Origin: Crambe crambe
Lineage: Eukaryota; Porifera; Demospongiae; Poecilosclerida; Crambeidae
Reading direction: 5' to 3'
DNA: 64,000 bases
NCBI GenBank assembly: GCA_963924555.1
Contig: OZ004594.1
Span: 6,045,563 to 6,109,562, forward strand
Shown: piece by piece, positions 20,491 through 30,657 of the stretch
Layout: each line of letters opens with the position of its first letter
How positions within the stretch are numbered: position 1 is the stretch's first letter
Position numbers and translations under genes: made by a program
The notes under the pieces: model-generated
Database searches by the model: none
Told to the model about the DNA's origin: nothing
Seen by the model: only the letters and a program-made list of their open reading frames with translations

Positions 20491-21113
20491 ATGGCAGGCT
20501 ACCAGAAGTTAGATGCTATGATAGAAACTGTCCAGGAGGAGCGAAGTGGTAAGTCTAGCTTTAGTAACGTGCATTGATCCAGCCCATTCATCTTATGGCC
20601 TGTCTTTGAATAGCCATCTGGTCAGGTTTAAAGTGCCCAGGTTTATTTTGTTGCATAACTATAGATGTGAAGGGTTAGTATGTCTACACAAATATCTCTT
20701 TTGACTAAATACTGTGCATGGGTTGAGGGTAGCTTGATCCCAACGAGCTGTGTGAGATGTATATAGGTCTACAATGGAATGCAGTCCCTACAGAATAAAG
20801 CTGATTTGCAGCCCCTGCATCCATCACTATGAACTATGAGCACTGTGGACACTGAGAATGTCAGGATAGACTTGAAGTGATTGGTGACTTTCTATTCAGA
20901 GTTTGAGTACGACATGATATTCAGTCCATTGAGAACTTCATGTCTCTCTCTAGTGCTCCTACATGCACCATGCAACCATCCATCACATCATGCAGCATCC
21001 ATTCATGTGCTCCTACATGCAACCATCCATTGCATCATCCAGCATCTCCTATATGCACCATGTAACTATGTCCATCTCGTCATCAAGCATCCATGCTAGT
21101 CACTTGGGAATGT

Positions 21114-21183
<70 letters not shown>

Positions 21184-24100
21184 GTGGCCTGAGCTGAAGA
21201 ACCCCCCTTTAGAGTTATGCAGTGTCTGTTGATCATTTTTGTTGTTTGCACATGTGGAGGATCATTTTTGTTGTGTGTGCAGTGTCTGCTGGATTCAACC
21301 AGATAGCAGTGGAGGCTCAGGAAATACGCAAAAAGTCCTTCAGCTTCAGGGAATACTACAAGTGAGTGGGTGTGGCCTAGTGAGTGGGTGTGGCCTAGCA
21401 TGAAGGAACATAAAAAAGCTGAAAGGCTATGAGGTTGGAGAGTGGGGTGGGTGGGAGGGTGGATGTGGGGTGGGGTATAGAGATGGTTCCAAGTGAGTAT
21501 GGGTAGGGAAGTGAACAGCTCAACAAGATGCATGTAATATTGTTTCTGCAGGAACCAGCTGATCACAGATTCGGCTTATAGTTTTGGTGACCAGTTTCTG
21601 AATGCCGATGCAGGAGAAAGAGCTGTCCTTGTCAAGCAGAATCCAAAAGCTGTAAGCAATGAATGAATGTGCTGGAACTGCGTAGCTCTGTGGTGTACAT
21701 GTATAATGTGCATGTGCTTCAGAAGAGTGAAAGTGTCATACATAATTATTAGGTATTCAAAACAAAACAAAAAACAACTTCAAACAAACCAAAAAAGTAG
21801 ATTATGTTAATCACTCATGAAAATAGGGAAGTTAAACAAAGAATAAGGCTGGCCTATTGCGTTTATGCATTCAGCCCCTTGACTTGCCCTTGCCTTATCA
21901 CTTGAGTAGAATGGTTATCTTTATCAGTGACTTACTATGTGTTTATGCAGTGCATTGAGTTGTTTAGCACCATGTCACTCAACATGAGGAAGGACAGCAC
22001 AGTGAGATTCATCGTCACTCTGCTCAGTGATCTCACTGAGGTCAGTGTTTGCATGCATGGTTCATCCATGGAGGTCATTAGTTTTGTGTTCTACACTGTT
22101 GCAGTACTGGTATGAACTAGTATTAGTATTTCCTCCCCTTATCTCCTTGCAGAATCAAGCCATCACCAATCTACTAGTGAGAGAACATAAAGGGTAATAC
22201 AGAAATATTGATGTTGATCAGTATAAATCTCATTGATTGTGTATGTACTTGTGCAGGGACGAACTCATTCAACCATTACTACACATTCTCTTCAGAAATG
22301 ACAACTACAGCAAATTTCAGGTAAAATTTAATATATGTAGTTCCTAGGTACTGTACACTGACCCATGTACATAATATACCCTACCCTACTCTATGTACGT
22401 AGCACACCCTAGGTATGGCTTTATTGGTACACTGACCCATGTACCCTAGGTATGTTGGTACACTGACCCTATGTACTTAATACACCCTAGGTATGGCCTA
22501 TATGTTGACATACATGCACTTGCCATCTTCGCAGGTTTGTTTGATCATCTCAAGACTGGCAGCATTCAGCAAGAACACTATGAAACCTGATGATCTCAAT
22601 CAGTTCCTCAGCTGGTCCATTTCAAACCTCGGCTCTCAGGTATGTATGGTATGTCTGCGCACACAACCACACACACTTGATATTTGAACTGTTTTTTGCC
22701 TCCGAAGTGCTGAGGTGCAGTGCTGGGATCGACTATGTGTGCGTGGTATGTACGTCGTAATAGTAGCACACCGCACGTTCATGTACACCCACGCAATACA
22801 TTGCATGTATGTGCAATTGAAAAAAAATTGGAGTAGGCCTTTATAGATTTGAGTAGAACATGTAGAAATCTCAGAGAATCGATCAAGAGACAGCGGACAG
22901 AACAGCAGAGACAACACTCAACAGGAAAGCCAAGAGCATGAGAGAACATCAACTACATGCCAGAAAGTAACAGCGGAGACAATAGTCTATAGTTGAATAA
23001 GAAAGCCAGGATTTTAGTGTGACCACTGACTATACAGGCCTTGCATGGAAGTGAGCATTTGAGAAGGGCACTGAGACACACAAGTAAACTCATCACAGGA
23101 ATTGACACTATCTGACTTATTAAGCCTAGACCCTCCATTGATTACAAAGATTTGGTTTCAACAGTGTCATTGCTCCATATAGCTAGCTACCAGTGCTGAG
23201 GCATAAGTCTTTTTAAAGACTAACATGTTACTGTTTTTTAGATAGAGTATCTGGAGTGTGTGTCCAGGGCACTCATGACTTTCCTCAAGAAAGACGAGTA
23301 CAGACTTCCTTTCTTTACTGCCAATGGAGTCAAGCCGTAAGTTACTACATACATACACTCTATAAGATTGTATGTATGTATGTATGTATGTATGTATGTA
23401 TGTATGTATGTATGTATGTATGTATGTATGTATGTATGTATGTATGTATGTATGTATGTATGTATGTATGTATGTATGGAGTCACTGGCAGTGAGTGGTT
23501 TGCACTCTGGGCTTATAAGCGGGAGACCGTGAGTTCGAGTCCCACCAGTGACATATGGTGTTTATCCATCCTCCTTTTCACCAGCATTAATTTGCTGTGA
23601 ATATCCACCCAGCTGAAAATGGGTACCTGGGGTGCAAATTAAACTGGCTATCTCTCTAATATCAGCTGTGGTCCAGGTGGGACTTCGGGTGCCTACACCA
23701 CTTGCTGAGAAGAGGTAGTTAGTCCTCCTGTGAGTTCCTAGCCCGGGCTCCAGGAGGTTGCCAGCACTGGCTCATAGTGCCTGCTTAGTGCACAGGCATC
23801 CTGGCTTGACCAGGTGTGTGTGACTGCTCAGCGGCAGCTAGATGATTTGCATTTTTGCATGTATGTATGTACTAGCATGACAGCATAATGATCACATGAC
23901 CACAGCATAATCACATGACCACAGCAATTGATTTATTTAGAATTTTGGATATTTTGGACAAAAGGATCTCCTTTCAACTTCAGTATCAACTCATCTTCTG
24001 CTTGTGGAACCTTTCCTTCAATGTCACTGTTGTGGAGAAAATGAAAGAGTAAGTCTTTAGTGCATGATCATAGCCTCCCAACTGCTGATGTATTGATCAT

Positions 24101-26779
24101 GACAATTCAGTTGCTGAATTACTACAGTATACATAGTGATGGTATGTGTGTGTAGGTTCCCAGTTGCCGTAGTGCTGTGTGATGTTTTACGTGCAACTAA
24201 CAGAGAAAAGGTACAACGTGTGATCTTTGCCACTTTCAGGGTAAGTAACTAACCAGGATGAAGGGATAGATTGTTTCCATTGATGACACCTTTCCTGCCC
24301 CCTTAGAATCTTATAGAGAAGCCTTCACCATCAGTATCAGAGCAATATGCCACTCAAATGATCCACTTCAAGGCGGTACCAGTGCTGAATGTGCTCGTCA
24401 AACAATCACGTGAGGACACAGACTTGGAAGAAGATATCATATTCCTCCATGAAAAGTTGAATGCCAGTCTTCAGGATCTCAGGTGGGTGTGTTATATCAA
24501 GATGAATTGAGATGAATTGAGGTTAAGGTTGGTGGGTGTAATGTAGGGTTAAGGTGTACGGTGGAACCTGGTTATTGGGCCAGCAAGAAAGAAGTGGCCT
24601 GCACTAAAAGCCCTCTTGGGACTTGGACCCTTGGCTGTTATGGAGAAGTGACCTGCTTATACAGTGACCATTATAACCAGGTTCCACTGTATCAAAGGTT
24701 GAGGTTGAGGTGGGTGTCTTGGGAGGGGGCTGGGTGTTTAAGGTAGGTAGGTTGGTGTGTGTAGGTAGGTGAGGTGTGTTGTATTTAGGAAGGTTTATTA
24801 AGGTGTGATTATTAAAGTGGGAGAGATGAGTGCACATGGGTGTATTCAGCAAGACTAATTATGGAAGGAGGATAACAATTCTTGGGGTGGGGGAGAGAGA
24901 GAGGTATCTGATAGCTTACGTACCATAATTTGTGGGACCTAGTGATTTTTGTGGTTTAAAATTTTGCTGTTTTCAGTTCGTTTGATGGTTATGCAGCAGA
25001 AGTGAAGACTGGTCGTTTGGAGTGGAGTCCAGTCCATCGCTCTGACAAGTTTTGGGTCAGTCGATATTTTATCCATAGTGATGTCTTGGGGTGTTGTCAT
25101 AGTGGTGTGTTGATGTTGTGTTGATGTGTAGAGGGAGAATGTGATGCGTCTGAATGAGAACAACCATGACCTGCTGCGCACTCTTGTGGGAGTGTTGCAG
25201 GAGTCACAGAATCCAGTGGCCATTGCTGTTGCTGCTCATGACCTCGGGGAGTATGTGCGCTATTACCCAAGAGGAAAAAAGTATGTGGGCATAGAAATAC
25301 GAAGAAATCTAGTAATATACTGCAACAGGGTTTTTCCTTGGTTATAAAGTGGGCATTAATTTATCTGAACTCCCTGTATCGTAGTAAACCCCCACCCACC
25401 CCCTGAATTGCAGCAATGCATTGTTGAGCTGAATGTGATGCATGTTCCTTTAGCATGGGTGAAACAGTGAGAATGCTTCTCTTTCCTCAGTTGTTTCTAA
25501 AGACAAGCATTCTTTCCCAGGATTTGGAGCCTGGCTTCTCTTTCCTCTGCTGTCTCTGACATCAACCACTGACTTATACTCTCCCTCTAGCACTCCAACA
25601 TAGGCCTTCTATCTCCTACTTTCACTCTCTTTCACTTTAGTTTGTCTATTATCTTTCTTTACAAGGGCAGCACATGTTATATATATATATACTAGCCTGT
25701 ACCTGCAGAAAATCTGTGACAATTTTATTTTGCACTTGAAATTGCATCTGTTGGGCTGGTTTCTTCTAGCTAAGCCTATGCTATGCTCTTTTTTCTTCAG
25801 TGAGGCATTTCTTGTGTCGTTTCTAGCACCTTGTTTGCTGTCTAGGCTTGCTGCAGTGTTTGACTCCACTCCATTCTTTGCTGGCCTAGACTTACTGCAG
25901 TCTCCGGCCCCTTGCTTGTTTCTATCTTTGCCGGGCTAATAAGCTTGCAGCAGTGCTGCAGTCACAGTATCAATTGACCTTTGAACCATATTTCTTTCTT
26001 TTTTCTCCTCTCACCTCTGTTGGACTCTTAGAGCAAGTCCATAGCTAGAAACAAGTGCTTGGGCATGGAGCGGCTTGACCCGCCCTTTCTTGTCTTGTTG
26101 CCATGAGTGACATGAATCTGCTTTATCAATTGACCTTTGAACTATGATGGACGTATGAACAAACATATTAATATACGATTAAATATAATGCCAACCCACT
26201 AGTGTGGGGCTCGCTCAGGTTCGCCCCAATTATATTCAGGGCTCACTCTGCAATATTAATTCAGCCCTTTAAGAACATCTCCTTAATCAGGACCCACAAA
26301 ATGTTCACATTTAGAGGTCCACTGTACATATGCTACTGTAATACATATGCTATAGGGCACAATAATGTACTTTTCATTTGTAGAGCTGTGGAGAGTCTTG
26401 GAGGGAAGAATCTGGTGATGAATCTAGTGAATCATGGCAGTTCAGATGTCAGAATGCAAGCACTGCTTGCCATTCAGAAGATGATGGTCCAAAACTGGTA
26501 AGTACTTCCACAAGAAGTCCACAACCAAGTCTGTCTAATCAATTCCACAACCTACAACTAGCTACATGTACAGGTCTACAACTAACTACATGTACCTACA
26601 ACTAACTACATTTACTTATAACTATTGAACTTTCCTTCAGCACTATATATTGTGATGTGGAGTTAGCTAAGTGTGAAAACAGTTGAACCCTTTCCTCACT
26701 CCCACTTTGCTGCTATTATCTCTCTGTTTTTGTATGTAGGGAGTATTTAGGGAAACAGTTGGAAAGTGACAAGAGTTGA
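20491..26779 (+). CDS. ATP6V1H: V-type proton ATPase subunit H
   Basis: Subunit H of the V1 sector; it couples or silences ATP hydrolysis and proton pumping on lysosomes and endosomes. Fifteen exons with clean GT-AG borders: 20491-20548, 21283-21361, 21552-21651, 21951-22040, 22153-22193, 22257-22320, 22535-22639, 23242-23336, 23941-24048, 24156-24240, 24307-24482, 24977-25055, 25132-25280, 26384-26497 and 26740-26779. Marks: [17 protein letters not shown] near the N-terminus; an [12 protein letters not shown] block like [110 protein letters not shown]; and the C-terminal [22 protein letters not shown]. The order and spacing are those of animal H subunits, which form a HEAT/armadillo superhelix. 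The last exon has just 13 codons. Introns carry a SINE, a pogo-like MITE and several microsatellites. Confidence 0.96.
21117..21180. repeat. (CT)n microsatellite
   Basis: About 32 CT units in the first intron of the V-ATPase subunit H gene. Confidence 0.97.
22378..22500. repeat. short degenerate tandem repeat
   Basis: Repeats of 'ccctaggtatg', 'ggtacactgacccatgtac' and 'taatacaccctaggtatgg' in the sixth intron of the V-ATPase subunit H gene. Confidence 0.8.
23371..23478. repeat. (TGTA)n microsatellite
   Basis: About 27 TGTA units. It directly abuts the 5' end of the SINE and a short TGTA run recurs at the SINE's 3' end (about 23862-23872). Confidence 0.97.
23481..23870 (+). mobile_element. 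tRNA-derived SINE
   Basis: The head 23481-23553 looks like a tRNA: gtcactg pairs with cagtgac as acceptor stem; 'ggcagtgagtgg' is A-box-like; 'gagttcgagtcc' fits the B box GGTTCGANTCC. The anticodon arm is distorted (long loop around 'gcttataagc'), so it is not a working tRNA gene. The body continues with 'gaaaatgggtacctggggt', a GGGTACCTGG motif familiar from metazoan SINE central domains, and ends at a short (TGTA)n tail. Lies in an intron of the V-ATPase subunit H gene. Confidence 0.8.
24559..24689. mobile_element. 131-bp pogo-like MITE with TA target duplication
   Basis: Starts cggtggaacctggttat and ends ataaccaggttccactg, flanked by TA at 24557-24558 and 24690-24691. The CAGTGGAACC(T)GGTTAT end is the pogo/Tigger kind of Tc1/mariner terminal repeat. 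Same class as the element at 52757-53171, but not the same sequence inside. Confidence 0.87.
25440..25625. repeat. dispersed repeat copy 1
   Basis: Highly similar to 27140-27310 (shared 'gtgaaacagtgagaat', 'tctaaagacaagcattct', 'aggatttggagcctggc', 'tcctctgctgtctctgacat'). This copy is in an intron of the V-ATPase subunit H gene; no coding frame. Confidence 0.85.
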
Positions 26780-28190
26780 GGAACCTTTGGTTTCAGACTT
26801 CACTTACGTAGCTCTCAATCAGGTCAAACTTAATGTTAACACTGCAATATTGAGCAGCTTTATGTTTGTATGTAGCCTAATAATACAGTACTTGAAATAT
26901 CAGCATTATTTTCTCTTTGTTTAGAATGATTATTGTGGCTGTAGTAATTAAGTTATAGAGGTAAATACACAATAATAGTACCAGATGTGTCAGTTCACCT
27001 GATTGACTATGACATCAGAGGGTCTTTTCCAAAATTTCTTTCTCCTACACAGTTATTGTGGAGGACTGGGCAGGCTCTAATTTCACTTTTGAAAATACTA
27101 CAAAAGTATTATTTTCTTTCAGAGATAAACAAATCAACCAGGGCAATAGGTTCCTTTAGCAAAAGTGAAACAGTGAGAATCCTCAGTTATTTCTAAAGAC
27201 AAGCATTCTCTTTCAGGATTTGGAGCCTGGCCTCTCTTTCCTCTGCTGTCTCTGACATTGACCACTGACTTGCACTCTCCCTCAAGTGCTCCAACGTAGC
27301 CTGTCTTCCAGATTCGGTTCATACATTAAGATGAAACCTCCGATGAACTGCATACCTACAATATATGTTTGGAAAGAACTTTAACTTTGATAGGAGGATC
27401 ACAGCATCCAGTTGCCTATAATAATAAGTATCTCTGAGTTTAGAGCACTATATTTCATCTCTAATTTGCATTACATCAAAAAAGGTGGTGAACAAGGGGA
27501 AACTAAATAAAATAGGTGGCTGTGTGTAAAGTTCAAGGATTTTGTGTAGCTATTGTTCTATGATAGTAAAAGCCATACTGGATATTTAATCATAACATGA
27601 GGGTAGCTAGCTTAAACACTAGTTCCAATAACAAAGAGACAAAGAATCATGATACATGTAACAAAATCGTTTCAAATTCTTTCACATCCATGTAGCTAGG
27701 ACTATAAAGGACCCTGTAGTTAATCCAGGTAGCCACTAGCTAGTTAGCTATACTCAAGCTGTTAGCTCTAAGGTTAACACGATAAATCAATGGGTGCATT
27801 TTAAGTTTACTGCTGGTGGCTGTATTGCCTCAGTTCAGCTCAAGCACTATTCCATTTTATGGCTGTAGACCTCCTACACATTGTGGAGATTTTTTCTCCT
27901 AAATAGCTATAGGTTGTGCACACTGGGAAAAAGCATTGAATTCACATGTCAGTTCAGGATTCATATTAGTTGGAGCAAGATGGACAATCTGCATCTCCAA
28001 ACAATCGTCATCAGATAAATGGTAAGTGGGCTCATCCGACACCAATATCAGAGCCTCCAACCATTATCAGAGTTCACAGGTTGGAGGCACTGCAATATGC
28101 AAGCGTAAATTTAGCTATGAAGTCAGCAAATGAGCTATTATAATAATTTTATTAATTATGTAGCAGCCATCTCATGCATGTCCCAAGTTA
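26780..28190. other. downstream of V-ATPase subunit H; no gene seen
   Basis: 3' UTR and intergenic sequence. It contains the second copy of the dispersed repeat (27140-27310). No exon with a recognisable domain found. Confidence 0.5.
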
Positions 28191-28194
28191 ATTG

Positions 28195-29842
28195 CTCCAA
28201 GCTCTGGTTCAGTGCATGTCAGTGGAAACACTCCTGGATCTAGAGCCGGTTCAAACTTGTGGGAGTGGCATGGAGAAAGTGTCAGTCAAATGGACAGTGG
28301 ACCGGAAAAGCTCCAACTTGCATGGATAAGTCAGATCTAGTTCACTAGCTTTAAGTTGGCTCGCACATTACATTCACCTCAAGCATTATACGCAACACAT
28401 TCTAGTACACTATGCTTTAAAACAAATGGAGCTAGATCAGAAAGTGATCTAAACAATTTCTAGCCCTTGCATTGCAAGCTCTGACACACGTTGGGTTCAG
28501 TAAGAATAGAATTAGCTATTGATTATATTCAAAGAGGTTGAAACCAAATGTAGTGAAATGCTAAAGTCTATAAAAGAAGACACTTACTGTAAGCACTAGG
28601 GAATGAGGCTAGTCCTAGTGGATCTTCCACTAGGCTCCTGTGTACCTTCAGCACAGGTCCTCAAGTGTCCACTAAACATTTAAATGTGTGCTTGAAGAAA
28701 TTTAAAGCACACTTTTCAGAGGATCTGATTGGTCACAAGTCATGTGATAAGCACTAATCCAGCAGTTGAAATCTTCTTTCCTATAGGAATAACTTGTCCT
28801 AGCCCTCAAATACGTATGGTTCTGTGCATGTCGGTGGAAACATTTCTGGATCTAGAGCTGACTACAAGGGTTAAAACTTGTGGGAGTGGCATGGAGAAAG
28901 TGTCAGTCGAATGGATAGTGGACTGGAATAGCTCCAACTTGCATGTGTAAGTCAGAGATAAGGCAGTTAAAATCATCTTTCCTATAGGAATAACTTATCC
29001 TAAGCTTGATGCCCCCAAAATAATGGTTCAGTGCGCGTCAGTGGAAACACTCCTGGATCCAGAGCTGACTACAAGTGTAACACTGGGTTCAAACTTGGAG
29101 TGGCATGGAGAAAGTGTGGATCAAATGGACAGTGGATTGGAAAAGCTCCAACTTGCATGCGTAAGTCAGATAAGTAGCTAAATCACAAATGTGCCACCAC
29201 AAGCATTACAGCATCATTCGAGTGCACCATGCATATAAAACACATGGAGCTAGATCAGAGTGATCTAAACAATTTAGTGCTGATCACATGACTTGGACGC
29301 AACCAAATTCCAGTTGGTCCTTACAGAACCCTAGCCCCTAGTACCTAGCAAGCTCTGACACACGTTACGTATGGAATTATTGATCAAATTAATTAAATGA
29401 GGTGAATTCCTGAGGTTTTCCTGTTTGAAACCCAATGTGAAATGCTAAAGTCTATAAGCTTCTCACTTACTGTAAGCACTATAAGGACTGAGGCTGGAAG
29501 GTCATAGTCCTAGTGGATCTTCCACTAGCTCCTGTGTACCTTCAGCACAGTGCACACTAAACATTTAGTGCACATAAAAAGTGTGTTAAGAGAATTAAAG
29601 CACACTTTTCAGAGAATATGATTGGTCACAAATCATGTGACCAACACTAATTCACTAAAATATCTTAATAACTTGTTTTACACTTGATGCCCCAAAATAT
29701 GGTTCTGTGTGTGTCAGTGGAAACACTCCTGGATCCAGAGCTGACTACAAGTATAACACTAGATTCAAACATGTGGGAGTGGCATGGAGAAAGTGTCAGT
29801 CAAGTGGACAGTGAACTGGAAAAGCTCCAACTTGCATGCGTA
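28195..29842 (+). pseudogene. decayed tandem sushi (CCP) domain exons
   Basis: Four related segments at about 28205-28325, 28795-28945, 29018-29162 and 29688-29842 encode variants of a CCP/sushi module end: GSVxVSGNTPGSRADYKCNTGFKL, then VAWRKCGSNGQWIGKAPTC, where the Cys, Trp and Gly of the CCP fold are visible. Copy 3 keeps the longest open frame, though an upstream stop (TGA at about 29000) breaks its start. Copy 4 has a Cys-to-Tyr change and a stop in place of the Trp codon. Copy 1 has an internal deletion. Copy 2 is frameshifted. The spacer is duplicated too: 28430-28800 resembles 29240-29690 ('taaagtctata', 'cctagtggatcttccacta', 'tgtaccttcagcacag'). So module plus intron was tandemly duplicated before decay. 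No intact gene can be built from these. Confidence 0.75.
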
Positions 29843-29956
29843 AGTCTAATTAGCTATAGTTAATTTGCAATAATTATTTTAGTCTTACCATTATTATGAT
29901 GAAACTACATAAATCTCTACCAAAAGAAAAAAAACAAAACAAAAACAAACTATAAG

Positions 29957-30298
29957 GATAATAGCATAGCTGTGCAACAAGGATAATAGCATAGCTGTGC
30001 AATAAGGATACAGCATAGCTGTGCAACAAGGATAATAGCATAGCTGTGCAATAAGGATACAGCATAGCTGTGCAACAAGGATAATAGCATAGCTGTGCAA
30101 TAAGGATACAGCATAGCTGTGCAACAAGGATAATAGCATAGCTGTGCAATAAGGATACAGCATAGCTGTGCAACAAGGATAATAGCATAGCTGTGCAATA
30201 AGGATACAGCATAGCTGTGCAACAAGGATAATAGCATAGCTGTGCAATAAGGATACAGCATAGCTGTGCAACAAGGATAATAGCATAGCTGTGCAATA
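29957..30298. repeat. minisatellite, 49-bp composite unit, ~7 copies
   Basis: Alternating 25- and 24-bp half-units, 'acaaggataatagcatagct' + 'gtgca' and 'ataaggatacagcatagctg' + 'tgca'. As 49 is not a multiple of three and no frame of the minus strand contains a stop, all three minus frames are open at once, which is a sign of a non-coding repeat. Confidence 0.96.
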
Positions 30299-30657
30299 AT
30301 AATTTTCATTGATATCATGTGTATAGGTAACATGCTGTGAGGAATGGATTTGTCAAGTTCAGTTCAACCACAAAAGGTTCACGAGTCTTATAATCCCGCA
30401 GCAAAGGCTATGTCTTGAAGTTATGTCAACCGGTCATTAGTCTGGCTCTACTCCCCAATGTGTTCACCACTAGCTGGTTAACTTGTCGGATTCTTAATGG
30501 ACACAAAAATCATTGCATGCATGAGTGAATGAATATGTTATAACTAATAATATTATAACTACATTATCTTCCTGGCAAACCTGTTGATTTTATGTAACTA
30601 TAGCAATCAATATAGTGAGCTACAACAATAAATTCAAACCCTGTAGTTTGTAACTAA
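30299..30657. other. downstream of the GH76-like gene
   Basis: No exon or repeat element seen. Confidence 0.5.

Noticed and set aside
21096-21566. 156-aa minus-strand ORF ending in an Arg/Glu repeat
   Set aside because: Antisense to V-ATPase subunit H exons 2-3 and running through the (CT)n tract; no domain.
23481-23553. Functional tRNA gene
   Set aside because: Acceptor stem and B box fit, but the anticodon arm does not fold normally and a SINE body follows.
29874-30333. Three overlapping 130-aa minus-strand ORFs
   Set aside because: All three frames of a stop-free 49-bp tandem repeat are open together, so no frame is preferred.
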